Shown one piece after another: positions 12,644-23,197 of a stretch of 64,000 bases of DNA. The first letter of the stretch is position 1. The number at the start of each line of letters is the position of its first letter. The position numbers and the translations under genes are program-made. The notes below the pieces were generated by a model, which saw only the letters and a program-made list of their open reading frames with translations, had not been told where the DNA came from and searched no databases. This stretch comes from Heterodera schachtii (Eukaryota; Nematoda; Chromadorea; Rhabditida; Heteroderidae), in assembly GCA_023374025.1 (NCBI GenBank), contig SIJG01000064.1:209943-273942 (forward strand). Direction: 5' to 3'.

Positions 12644-13961
12644 TAGGGGTGCGATTTCTAGTGATTTCACTATTTTGCTCAATTGCTTTGAAGAAAGGAG
12701 CTTAAAAACGCATTTCTGCGTTAAAAATTTTTCGTTTGAACGTCAATTTTCGTCAATAAAAATCACTATTTTGGCGTTTTGCCCAATTAATAAAAATGCA
12801 ATAAAAACGAAAAATACACTCCTAATATGTAATCGACCCGAAATTTTAGTAGAATATACCCCTAACAAATAAGAAATGAAAAATTTCTCAAAAATTCATT
12901 TTATTTATTTTCTTGACAAGAAGTTTTGGTTTTTTTCGGAAAAAGTGAAGAATACTGACAACTCCGATTTTCTTGTTAAATGATATATCATTCGATTCCT
13001 CTTGGTCTGTAACTAACGAATCCGAAAGAATTTTTTGGCGGAAACAATTCCCTGGAGAGTTACAGACTCGGGACTGAATTGGCAAAATGGCTTAGGGACT
13101 GAACCGTCCAACGTCTAAAAACGCATAAAATGCAACAAAATATAGATATCTATCGCTTCCTCTCGGCATGTAAAGGATGAATCCGAAAGAATTTTTGAAC
13201 CAAAAGGAAACTGAAAAAAGTTATGGGTCCTCAAAACCTCAAAAAATGACCTGATAATGTAATGGACTTAAGTGTACAAATTAAAAGTGAATTGGTGAGT
13301 GTATTTTGGCCATAACACCGCACACTCGACTACGGCGGCCAGTAGGTGGGGCGAGACTACGGAAGAAGTCCGCGCGTGATCCGCAGGCGGTTGACTGATT
13401 GGCGGGGGCCCTTCGGGCCCCCGCAGTCAACCGCCTGTGGCGCTCGTCAGACGTCTTCCTCCGCCCTCCGTCTCGCCCCACTACTTGCTCCGTCTTCGCA
13501 TGCTCGCCAAGGCGGGCGATACGCGCCCGCAGAAATGGATTCCTGGCAATTATAAACCAAGAGGAATCGGCTGATCTATAATTTATTGCTTTTTATGCGT
13601 TTTAAGGCTTTGGACGGTTCAGTCCCACAGCCATTTTTCCACTTCAGTACCGGGCCCATAACTCGGCCCAAAGTGGTTTCCGCCAAAAAATTCTTTCGGA
13701 TTCATGCATTACAGACCGAGAGGCGTCGAATGATATATCATTCAACAAGAAAATCGGAGTTGTCAGTATTCTTCACTTTTACCTTTTTTTCACCAAAAAA
13801 ATTGAGTTCGACGGAAAAATTGGAAATAAAATTTTATTTTTGCTTAATTTTTGGACTGAAAATTATGTCACTGTTTCAGACTTTGTAACTATTTTGGAAT
13901 TTTTACTCACTATTTAGTTAACTATTCGAGATTTTTCGTCACTAAAATTCGCAGGCCCTAT
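12644..13961. mobile_element. 1.3-kb hairpin element with 8-bp target duplication
   Basis: Flanked by an exact 8-bp duplication, TTTATTAT, at 12636-12643 and 13962-13969. The ends are inverted (TAGGGGTGCGATTTCTAGTG and, reversed, TAGGGCCTGCGAATTTTAGTG). Internal arms around 12900-13100 and 13590-13800 are inverted copies of one another, including CGAATGATATATCATT-type palindromes. The centre (about 13335-13490) is a GC-rich nested palindrome. An 8-bp duplication with a TAGGG end is typical of hAT-type transposition. No transposase is encoded. A related end lies at 36236-36326. Confidence 0.88.
13381..13440. repeat. GC-rich perfect hairpin at centre of the element
   Basis: Outer stem 13381-13396 with 13425-13440 (15 of 16 paired), a 5-nt bulge, then an inner stem GCGGGGGCCC (13402-13411) with its exact complement at 13415-13424 around a TTC loop. 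This is far more GC-rich than its AT-rich host element. Confidence 0.93.
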
Positions 13962-13989
13962 TTATTATACATTTTTCAAATAACGAAAA

Positions 13990-15509
13990 ATGTCTGCTAA
14001 TATTTCTGAAAAGGATGAAGCATTGAGCGACCTCAACTGTCTCTTCGTTCAAATGAAGAACAAGAAGTTCAGCTTCAGTTTGATGTCAAAAGTGGCACAG
14101 AAATTCGGCGATGGCGGAGTCGCCGCAAAAGTCCTTCTGCCTTACGAAGTGTACAAAGAGTGAGTCGCGTCGATGGATGGGATTCAATGCGTTCCTTTCT
14201 TTTTGCCTTTAGGGCTGTCGATCTTTTGGCTTCCGCGCGCTTTGAAATTGATTATCGCGTTGTGATGTACACTTTTTTTTACTTTGTTCTGAGAAGAAAT
14301 CGCCCTTTTCAGTCACTTTCTTCCCACTTTCAAAGCCATTTTCCTCCATCTCAGTTTTGACGATTGGCAATTGGCTATGGAACGTTTTTTTAAGATGGAT
14401 GAATTGCGTCAGACTCATCGAGGCTTTCCACGGGAGGAAATGCACACGCTCAGTCACTCATATTCGGTAATAAAACATTAACCGAAACGCATTGATCCAT
14501 CGTTTCTGCCTTTTTTCTTCTCTCTCCGTTTTTATTTCTTCACTTTTTATCCTCTGAAATGCGTTTGTTTCAGCTCGCTTTGTTGGAAAATGCCAATTTT
14601 AACAAAGAAACTGAGAGGACTTCGGAGTTTCTCTTCATTGACTATGGAGACTTGGCCAATTTCATTGACAATTGCTTCGAATGCCAATGCCGTCAATTGT
14701 CCTTTCTCATTTTACTGGAGGGAAAAGCGTTGATGGACCGAATTGTCAACAGAGTTTTGGAGAAAGGAACAGAAACTGTGATGCTCAATTTCGTTAAAGT
14801 AAAAGTGTTCATTTTACATTTGTTTATATAAAATAGGCTTATGTCCACCACTTTATTCAGTTTATGAAGTGCACTCCCGCGCTTCTGAAGTGTGCACCGC
14901 CCGTGGCACTGCTCAGACAATTGCGCGAAGCGGAGGGACAAAACCTTATGCTTGTACGATTGAAGTTTGGACTCACATCGCAGTGCGACAACATTAAGCG
15001 AATTGTGGACATTGGTCAGTTGATTGCATGGGCGTAGCCAGACCCTTGGCTTTGGGGGGGGGGGGGGGGGCTGAAATCAAAAGTTCAATTTTTAGGGTTT
15101 TCTTTTTTCATTCGAATGCTAAAATGGGGGTCCGGCGCATACATGAAAAAAGGGGGGAGGGGTCGTAGCGGAGGAAAAGAGGGAAAATTCTAAAAATTTG
15201 GCTATTTTCTTAACAAAATTCGTTAGAAATTTTTTTTTTTTTTTGAGAATTTAATGCAATTTTGTTAAAATATTGCTAGTAATCGGAATGCATTCTTTCA
15301 AAACTGTCCACTTTTATGGGCACATTTTGTATAAAATATGGTTGGATTTCACATCTTTTTAAGGTGAATCCAGCTTTAGCGTTGTTGAGGACTGTGGGCC
15401 CTTATTCACAGAAAAACAATTAAAGTTTATGGTCGACGAACAATTGATCACTCAAACTTGGAGGAATTCCAATGCCATGACAGAAACCAAGGAGGAAAAT
15501 TGTAAATAG
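13990..15509 (+). CDS. Unrecognised conserved-looking protein, probably alpha-helical
   Basis: I do not recognise the family with confidence. The ATG at 13990 opens an exon reading MSANISEKDEALSDLNCLFV and later FGDGGVAAKVLLPYEVYKE. The next exon reads AVDLLASARFEIDYR, and later ones FDDWQLAMERFFKMDELRQT, LALLENANFNKETERTSEF, FIDYGDLANFIDNCFECQC, LMDRIVNRVLEKGTETV, LLRQLREAEGQNLMLVRLKF and a tail ending at the TAG, 15507-15509. About 330-340 aa, mostly helical in character, faintly like the helical C-terminal region of Vps16/VIPAS39-type proteins; treat that only as a lead. The last intron contains an insertion beginning GGGCGTAGCCAGACCC plus a G run. An AATAAA near 15650 fits the 3' end. It is convergent with the GBF1-like gene. 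The start codon lies 20 nt from the target duplication of the 12644-13961 element. Confidence 0.6.
15029..15180. repeat. Copy of the GGGCGTAGCCAG repeat in an intron
   Basis: Begins GGGCGTAGCCAGACCCTTGG followed by a long G run and GGGGGTCCGGCG, as in the complete element at 17076-17478. The right end is not recognisable here. It lies in the last intron of the gene at 13990-15509. Confidence 0.7.
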
Positions 15510-15909
15510 AAACCACCGTAAATATATTCCCCCGGTTCACGATTGACTGACTTTGGAAGCCTAATTTGCCGTTAATTCTTTCCACCGCACCTGTTTTTGT
15601 TTCCCAGAAACCATCCAAAGTTCTCATCTACTGTATTTATATGTGTGAAAAATAAATATACTGTATTTACCATGACAGATATTGAGTTATGGAACTGTGC
15701 TAGAGTAGAGTTCTTTGAAAATAAAACAAAAAATGCTCAGATCCTAAGATTTTAATTTCAAAAACAAAATGACTTTTTTTGTCGTGACACCATATCTTTT
15801 TTGAATTTAAATTTGAAAAATGAGACAATAAGTTTTAGAATTAAGCACACTCCCGAACATTGATTAAAAATAACAATCACAGTGGATAATGTGCGTTATC
15901 ACATTTATT

Positions 15910-18900
15910 TTATCCTGAAGATGAAAGTGTGCAAGTCTTACATAAATGGATAATCAGCGTGTCGAATACATCCGTCATGCCGAAATGAGCAGCGATGGAA
16001 GCGCATTTGCGGTAGCCGGACAAACATTTCTGACAAACGTAATGAAAGGATTACCAAAAATTTTTTATATATTGTAAAAGGAAGTAAACTATAAAATTGC
16101 TCAACCTGTCTTGTGATTTTAAATCAAATTAAAGTCTGACCGCTAAAATGGCTTCATCTTCGCTTTTGTTGATCACGTAATGCAGTGCTGCAGTTAATGG
16201 CCCCCAAATCACGTAGAACAGGTCCCTGTCGTTCCATCCCGCCTCCGGCACCGTCCAATATTTCCCTTCGGGTGTTTCACTCCTCCGCTGCAGCACTCTC
16301 CATAGGTAGTTTTCGCGCAATTGCCCCACTTGTTCAGCTGGCATTACAATTTCGTTGGTCCTAAAATACAATTAAATTGAACACATTTTCAATAAAAAAA
16401 AAAGTGCACTCACTTAATAGCCGTGTAAATTTGCTCCAACATCTCGGAATCAAAGTCTTTTCCATGGTTTGTACCAGAAAGATTGCGCTTGAAGTCGTCG
16501 ACACTTTAAACAAAAAGTTTTGGGAAATAAATCCGATCAAATTGATTGGTTTAAAAAGTGCTTTTAAGTTTATATGACGCTTCTCAATTCCAACCTCATC
16601 AGGGACTGATTACGTCGCACTTGTGGGTTGTGCTGGTCGGTGTTCAACATTAAAATTGCATAAGCAAGTGTATACGCCGCGTCAACGTGTTCAAATGGTT
16701 GACCATTAACATTAAACCAATGCTCTAAATTAACTAATTTAAATTGTTATGCCAATTTTTCTAACCTGAAAAATGTGAAATGATTTTGTCAATTTCGGCC
16801 GCATCACCAGGCAGTCTGAAAGTTTCGAGAAAGTTGCGCAACGCCAAGTCCAAACGGAGTCCGCCAAATTCAAAGCATTGGACGAAGGCGCGCAACACTT
16901 CGGGACGCTTTCGGTTGCAAATGTATTCAGCAATTTTAGATTTGTCCAAGCGCGGGTTTTGACGAAGCCAACAAGCAACATCCTGAAAATCTTTTTAATG
17001 CCGTATTTAGCCGGGGGGCATCATCACTTCCCCTCCCCAGTATTATTTTCGAAAATCCCTTATTCGCCCTGCACCAAAGGCGTAGCCAGACCCTTGGCTT
17101 CGGGGGGGGGCTTAAGTCAAAAATTCGATTTTTAGGGGTGTATTTTTCATTTTTCAGTCAATTTTTAGGGGTGTGTTTTTTGTTTTTTGAAATCCCGAAT
17201 TATGAGGTGTATTTTACAAAATTTTTCGCCGTTTTTCGCTAAAAAATTAATATTTTTTGCCATTTTGGTCCACATTTTCCAAAAAATATGGTAAAATGGG
17301 GGTCCGGCGGTGCCGATAGGCGCCGCCGGGGAAATTTTTGAGTATTTCAATGCAATTTTGTTAAGAAAATTGCTTAAATTTAAAAAAAAATTTACTGAAA
17401 ATTTCTTACTTTTTTGGGTTTCGGGGGGGGGGGGGGGGGGCTTTAGCCCTCTCAGCCCCCCCCCCTGCCTACGCCCTTGCCCTGCACCGTCCGCCACCTG
17501 TGGTTCAAGCGGGTTCTTCAGCAGTCCCTTCTCGCACAAAAATTCCACGCCCTTTTGCGGAGAGTGTCGGTTGAACAGTTCAGTGCCCTCTGTCATCAGT
17601 CGCTTTTGTTTCTTCACGTCGATCATTTCCGCCAGTGATGGGAAGTGGGGCTCTTCCGTCAGCTGTTCAATTGTGTGGGCAGTGGCAATTGGCGTCAGAT
17701 GGTCAACGAGTTGGGTGTGCATCAGCTAAATTATTTCTTTGCTTGGCTGACATTAAAAACTGCACAGGACCATAACCACAAGAAAGTTTCTGGGGATGGG
17801 GGGGGGGTCAAAAAAACTCCCTCTGAAAAAAACACTTCCAAACAGAAATTTTTCAAAATATGTTTTTTAAGAAAATTTCAAAGCGAATAATTCTCACCTC
17901 CTCCTCAATGCCAATTTGACCCTTTCCAGTGAACCCTTTAAGTTGCTTGGCAGCACAATTGGTCTCTATCAGTTCAACGACAGCCAAAACAGTGTCGAGT
18001 GATAAAATGTGAGTGGAAAAGAGAAGCGGACCATTTGGAAAGGCATTATGGAGCAAGGTCCGAATCTGAAAAATATTTGTAAAATATAATATATATATGA
18101 TACAAAATCAACCCACCAAATCCTCAAAGAGATTCGTACAGTACAGAGAGCAGTCATAGTTGAGGTACAATTCAGCGACAAGGCCAGGCAAACGCCACAT
18201 GTCGACCAATGCCTCCAGCGCGAGTTCGCGCAATTCGTAACAAACGGCGGCCTTAGCCGCGAGAGGTGAACCCGCGGATGAAATGGACACGGACTCGGCC
18301 AATTGTTCGGTGGAGATGAGCTGACCTAACTTGAGGAAGTACGACTCCATTTGGAACCTGCAATAGTTCAGTTGTGAGCTAACCAATTAAGTGAACGAGC
18401 CAACTTCAGTTGAGGACGCAAGGTTTGCAACAGCAAAAAACAGACGCGATTCGCTGCTGCGAAAATTGGTAATTTTTGAGTGCTCAAAAGTTGGAGCAGT
18501 GTGTGGCTGAGTTCGTCCTTGAGCAATGCGTGAAGTGATGCGGTGGTGCGCAGAAAATCATCCCCCGTCTCAAAGGCGACGGTCAGCAAGTGAAGGCCCA
18601 TCAGAATCATGCTGGACTTGTTGGTGTCATCATGGGGGTTGCACAATGCAATCAAAAACCTGAAAAATATGTTGTAAAAAATTTTTGATTACAATTCATA
18701 ACGTAAAATAAGTTTTTGGCACTTTTTCAGTTTATGTGGCCCGATAAAACCATAGATGGGATCCTTTTGTATGGGTTTTCATCGGCCAGCTAATCTTCGA
18801 CTGCAAAAGTACCCAGTTCAAAATTTCTTGGTCTAAAATTTAATAAAAAACTTAAGAATTGAGTTTTTTTATGTCTTATGAGAATTCAAAAAGTATGATA

Positions 18901-19896
18901 CTATAATCCAACAATAAGTAGGACAATATTATTAAAAGTTCTAATATTAACAAACACGACTCAAATTCTCAGAATTTTCACCAATGACCCTTTATTCCTC
19001 CTACAAGAACTTTTTTGAAATTCAAAGCCGTTATGCTGACTTTAAAAAAACTTGGGAATAATGCACGAAAAGAAATTAAATTAATTATTCTTTTCTGCCT
19101 GTCTAAATTACTTCATCAACTCTTTGAGCCCGGGTCGGATGTCCTGCTCAAACGTTTGGATGGAGGCGAAGAGATAACGGCACATTTCCGCCAACGCATT
19201 CTCCGCGGCCATTCGAAGCAGTTCGGGTAGGGAAGACTCGAGACCAATGCGAAAACAGCACTGCAAAATTTCGCATAATGTTTCATTGGTTAGGTGGCGA
19301 CCGCCGGGCGAAAGGACCAAAGAACGAAGGGACTGAAAAGAAAAATTGCATTAAACATCAAACAGAAAAAGGGAGAAAAACCTGCAGAATCTGGAAGAGC
19401 ACACACTCATCGATGCCCAATTTCGTAGTGCCGACAAACTTTGCCTTTGTTACTGAATCCGCAATTGACTGCACAGCCCCTGCGATTCGAATGCTAAAAA
19501 TAAAATTACCTAATTTATTTTATGACTATTTTTATGACTTATTCGATGTCAAGAGTCCGTATGTGATGAATTTTTCGATTGCTGCTAAAGCTCTAGCGGT
19601 GACGAGCCCATCGGTAGTCTCTGATTTGATCACTTCCAAAAAAGGACTGAGAAATGTGTCGAATTGAACTTCACTCAGCTCAGCGACCTTAAAACCAAAT
19701 AAAATAAAATAAAAAAGTTTTGATTTAACACCTTGTTCAAAACATCACGAAGGTCTGCAAAGTTCCTCAGCAAAGGATTGTTTTCGTCTAATAGTGTTAG
19801 TCTCTGACGTGTCTGTGCACGACGAAACTTTCTAAGCAATGCTAAGACTGCATTGGCTTCGCCTTGGACAACAAAGAGACCATTTACCAGTGCCAT
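15910..19896 (-). CDS. GBF1-like Arf guanine-nucleotide exchange factor, C-terminally short
   Basis: Golgi/ER-Golgi Arf1 GEF. The ATG at 19896 opens [20 protein letters not shown], and the DCB-HUS region follows: [58 protein letters not shown] (about 19270), [20 protein letters not shown] (about 18630), [20 protein letters not shown] (about 18190). The Sec7 domain includes [19 protein letters not shown] (about 17590), [20 protein letters not shown] (about 16830) and [18 protein letters not shown] (about 16640); [20 protein letters not shown] starts the HDS1 region. The last exon, [20 protein letters not shown] onward, meets a TAA at 15910-15912, followed at once by AATAAA. That is only about half the usual 1,800 residues. 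The Sec7 catalytic Glu is Asp (GAT, 16803-16805). An intron holds the complete element 17076-17478. The segment from 18660 to 19105 is unresolved. Confidence 0.85.
17076..17478. mobile_element. 403-bp GGCGTAGCC element with 10-bp target duplication
   Basis: Ends AAAGGCGTAGCCAG and, inverted, AAGGGCGTAGGCAG. Flanked by GCCCTGCACC at 17066-17075 and 17479-17488. G runs abut both ends. Inside is the GATA-loop hairpin module (17301-17331). It sits in a GBF1 intron, starting about 20 nt after the donor on the minus strand. A duplication of 9-10 bp suggests Mutator-like transposition (inference). Confidence 0.8.
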
Positions 19897-20244
19897 TTTA
19901 ATCAAAAAGAAAAAAAGTTTAAATGTTTATATTAATGTATCAAAAATAAACATCTTTTGGCCGATTAGATCGATAAAATTGCGTTTGACTCAATGGAATT
20001 TTAGGAATCAAACCAGCTGCCATGCGAGAATCAGCTGGCTATCACAGGTTTTCAGGCCGTTCACGAAATACGTACTTTTTCCACTTTTGGCTTTGAAAAC
20101 TTCGTGTACTTTTTTCAATTAGTGCAATTTTGGGCAAAATGACAAATAGGTTAAAATAGATTTTTTTCAAAATTTTTGTTTTTAGGTTCTAAAATAGAAA
20201 CCTAGAAAATGGGTGCTAATACCTAACTCAAAAAGTATCTTAAC

Positions 20245-21115
20245 TAGAGCCCGGCGCGGGACGGGATCCCGCGCGGGATTTTGCGGGATCCCAATCCGCA
20301 ATCCCGCATTTTTTGGGAAATGCGGGATTTGCGGGATTGCGGGATTATACATGCGGGATCCCGTCCCGCAAAATTTTGAGTTCAAATCCCGCAGCGGGAT
20401 CCGCAAATTTGATTTTTTTGTGCGGGATTCTGCGGGATTTTATTGATTTTTTTGAAAATTTATAAGGACAAAATGCCAAATATTTTTGAATAATTTTTAA
20501 CAAATTCAAGCAAATTAAAGCAATTTTTCTCTCAATTTTCATCTAGGTTTTGCAAAAAATTTCCCGGCGGCGCCTGTCGGCCCCGCCGGATCGGCTTTTA
20601 CTTATTAATCACGTAGAAATGACTCCAAAAGTGCGATATTGGTCATTTTTTGGACAAAATCAGTTAAGAAATTGACATAATTTTCAAAAAAAAAAAATTT
20701 CCGGCGCGCCTATCGGCACCGCCGAACCCTTTTGTTCTAGTTTTTTGAAAAAATTGCGCCGAAAAAAACGGTTTTGAAAAGCAAAAAAAAGATCAAATTT
20801 ATGGACCATTAACAGATTTCATTCCCGATCTCTTTTACCGTCGGATCCATTCGAAAAATCTTAGTCGCCCCTTTTAATGCATCGCGCCAGCCCCTAAAAA
20901 TTTTCTTTTTCAAAATGGTATTTTTTGTTTTTTGGAAAAATTTTTGAAATTTAATTGAAAATTTTTCGAAATTTCAAAAATCCCGCAATCCGCGCGGGAT
21001 CCCGCAAATTTTAAATGCGGGATTGCGGGATTTATACATGCGGGATCCCGTCCCGCAAAATTTTTCAGTACCAATCCCGCAGCGGGATCCGCAAATTTGA
21101 AATTTCCGGGCTCTA
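20245..21115. mobile_element. GCGGGAT-motif element with 8-bp target duplication
   Basis: Flanked by ATCTTAAC at 20237-20244 and 21116-21123. Ends TAGAGCCCGG and CCGGGCTCTA. Both flanking parts (20245-20430 and 20985-21100) consist of repeated, self-complementary GCGGGATCCCGC/GCGGGATTGCGGG words. The middle is AT-rich with two GATA-loop hairpin module copies (about 20559-20581 and 20701-20727, in opposite orientation to the 17301 copy). No coding capacity. Confidence 0.9.
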
Positions 21116-21256
21116 ATCTTAACAACCACCAAAAAATGTTTTTGTGCATTTCAGATTTCTACATACCAAGAATGTTGAATTTGGTTGTTTCTAGAAAAAG
21201 TATGATGTATCAAAGTTGTCAAATTATTTTATGGTCGTGTCTTACATATTTTACAG

Positions 21257-21960
21257 TCACGGACAAAAGTATGGAAACAAATTAAAAAAATTTTTTCAAA
21301 CCGGGTTTCCAAAAGATAAATGGGTAATAGTGAAGCTGGTGCCCCCCCCCTTTTTTGAATAAAAATTTTTTCTTCTAAAAAGTCATTTTAAAAACATGTC
21401 TTATTGGGTTTTGAGGGTCGCAGATCACGAATATGACATCCATTTCGACCAATTACTAACCCCGGACCCGAATTCGAACAAAAAGCCGAAAATTCAAAAA
21501 TTATGAATTATTCATTTTTAGTCTAAAAATGGTTTAAATGATTTTTTATTGAAGCAATGATGATATTCAGTTTTGTTTTCGTGTATTTAAACAAAGTTTG
21601 AATAAAAATTTGAAATTCCAAAAATTGAATTTTCGACTTTTTGTTCGAATTCGGGTCCGGGGTTCGAAATTGGTCGAAATGGATGTCATATTCGTGATCT
21701 GCGACCCTCAAAACCCCATAAGACATGTTTTCATGACTTTTTAGAAGGGAAAAATTTTTATTCCAAAAAGGGGGGGCACCAGCTTCACTATTACCGATAA
21801 ATGTTTGAACGAAAACTTTTATATGCCAACATAAAGCCTAATATTACTCTAGTTAAAACGTCAAAAGACGTCCCGATAACCCAATCCATCAAAAAGTTAC
21901 AGGTGCGCAACCAAAGTGACCCCATTTTTGGCGGGACAAAAGTATGGAAACAAAAGTTTT
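21257..21960. repeat. Pair of Tc1/mariner-like end motifs
   Basis: GACAAAAGTATGGAAACAAA occurs at about 21260 (preceded by ACAGTCACG) and again in the same orientation at about 21938. It resembles Tc1-type transposon ends. There is no transposase between, and the 473-bp foldback element lies inside. Best read as remnants. Confidence 0.5.
21323..21795. mobile_element. 473-bp foldback element, GGTAATA family, copy 1
   Basis: Flanked by GATAAATG at 21315-21322 and 21796-21803. Long inverted repeats begin GGTAATAGTGAAGCTGGTGC, then a C run. Inner conserved blocks (GATCACGAATATGACATCC, CCGAATTCGAACAAAAAG) also occur in the copy at 58397-58867 and in related hairpins at 57111-57772 and 61275-61598. 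Nearly the whole element can fold back on itself. Confidence 0.92.
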
Positions 21961-22582
21961 AGTCGATGTAAAATTATTTTATGCAGAGAAAAAATCCTGG
22001 AAAAGTTTCTGCTAAGCTAACTTTTGGTCCTGATCAAAAAAGTCTTGTACACCAACTTGGTCAGATCACTACTTCATGATGATCTGGAAAGTCAAAAATG
22101 GCTTGAAATCTGGGAAATTCTCGAAAAAAATTCCTAGGGGGTTTTGAAAATTTTTCTGGAAAATTTGGGTAAGCCTTTCAGAAAGAGCACAAAATTCTCT
22201 ACTTAATTGCCTTTTGGATGGTTTCTTTAAGATTTCAATCACCCAAATGACCGCTTTCCTCTCCCTTCCTTCTTCAATTAAAGTCGCTACTTTTGGTTCA
22301 TTTTATTTTTTATGATTAAAATGAATAAATCGATTTATAACAATCGTACTCGGAAAGACATTACAATGTCAAATGAGAGAATGTAAAAGTTTTCCCTTCC
22401 TCAAAAACGGCATATTTTCCTGAAGAAGGCATTCGCCACCCTTCTCTCCCTAATTGTGCGCCTTCTTTCAGCTTTTGTCCGTTGTTTTGTTCTGTTAGTA
22501 GGACTTTTTTCTCGGCATCAGTTTTGACAGAATGCCGGAGAATGATCGTTTGTGCTCTGAACAAACAAACACAAATTGGTTG

Positions 22583-23197
22583 CTAAATATTAATTAATAA
22601 ATTTGGCAAATATCTCTTCTCACTTTGTTTCCGACTCGTGCCCATTGCTTCTTCCATTTCCTCTCCCTGCTTTTCCTCTCCGTCCCTCCGCTTTTCTTCC
22701 TCCCCCTCCTCCTCCTCATCTTTGTGCCGTTCGTCTCTTTCTTCCGTCGCTTTTTCCTCTTCTTTCCTATTGCTTTGCTCGCGTCTCAACCGTCGCGCAG
22801 TCAAATTGTCCACAATGACGCGGTTCCACAGTTTTGTCGGCTTTTGCCGCGATGATTCTCCCATTTTGCCGTCAATTAAACGGCGACCATCTGCTGACGA
22901 TGGAAGTTGTTCATTTTGAATATCATTTATTTTGATAATTATTCTTTAATTGCGTCTGCTTCTCGCCCTCGGCTCATTCATTCATTTATTTATTCACCTG
23001 TGTAAGTAATCTGTGGCTTCTTCTGTTTGCGGTTGTTGAACAGCTCATCGGCCGGTTGCTGCTGGCCACGCAATTGGGGAGCCGACGAGGAGGGCGGCGA
23101 TGCGTAGAACTCGTAATTCTGTGGGAGTTATTAATTAGCCCTATTAGGAGTGCGTTGGTTTTCTTACCTCCGTTTGACAGTTCATCATCCCCAACAT
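22583..23197 (-). CDS. Hypothetical protein, Glu/Lys/Arg-rich C-terminus
   Basis: Family not recognised. Exon 1 (MLGMMNCQTE, ATG at 23197) has a good donor. Exon 2 reads NYEFYASPPSSSAPQLRGQ and RKQKKPQITYT and ends at a donor near 22998. A phase-compatible acceptor gives ADGRRLIDGKMGESSRQKPT and LWNRVIVDNLTARRLRREQ, then a highly charged Glu/Arg/Lys region to the TAG at 22583. Intact splice sites and non-repetitive early exons argue for a real gene. The low-complexity tail may be intron or UTR read-through, so the end is uncertain. An open frame at 22361-22564 could be a further exon. Confidence 0.4.

Larger units (their letters stand above)
19897..22582. other. Intergenic, repeat-dominated
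   Basis: Between the 5' end of the GBF1-like gene and the 3' end of the small gene at 22583-23197. Apart from short unique stretches it is made of the elements at 20245-21115 and 21323-21795, Tc1-like end motifs at about 21257 and 21937, and a dispersed repeat at about 22030-22210 whose relative lies at 63765-63925. No gene is seen. Confidence 0.7.

Noticed and set aside
20182..21149. Several 65-79 codon frames in the GCGGGAT element
   Set aside because: Repeated, self-complementary words give mirror-image frames on both strands; no protein-like sequence.
21257..21960. An intact Tc1/mariner transposon
   Set aside because: Only end-like motifs, both in the same orientation, and no transposase frame between them.
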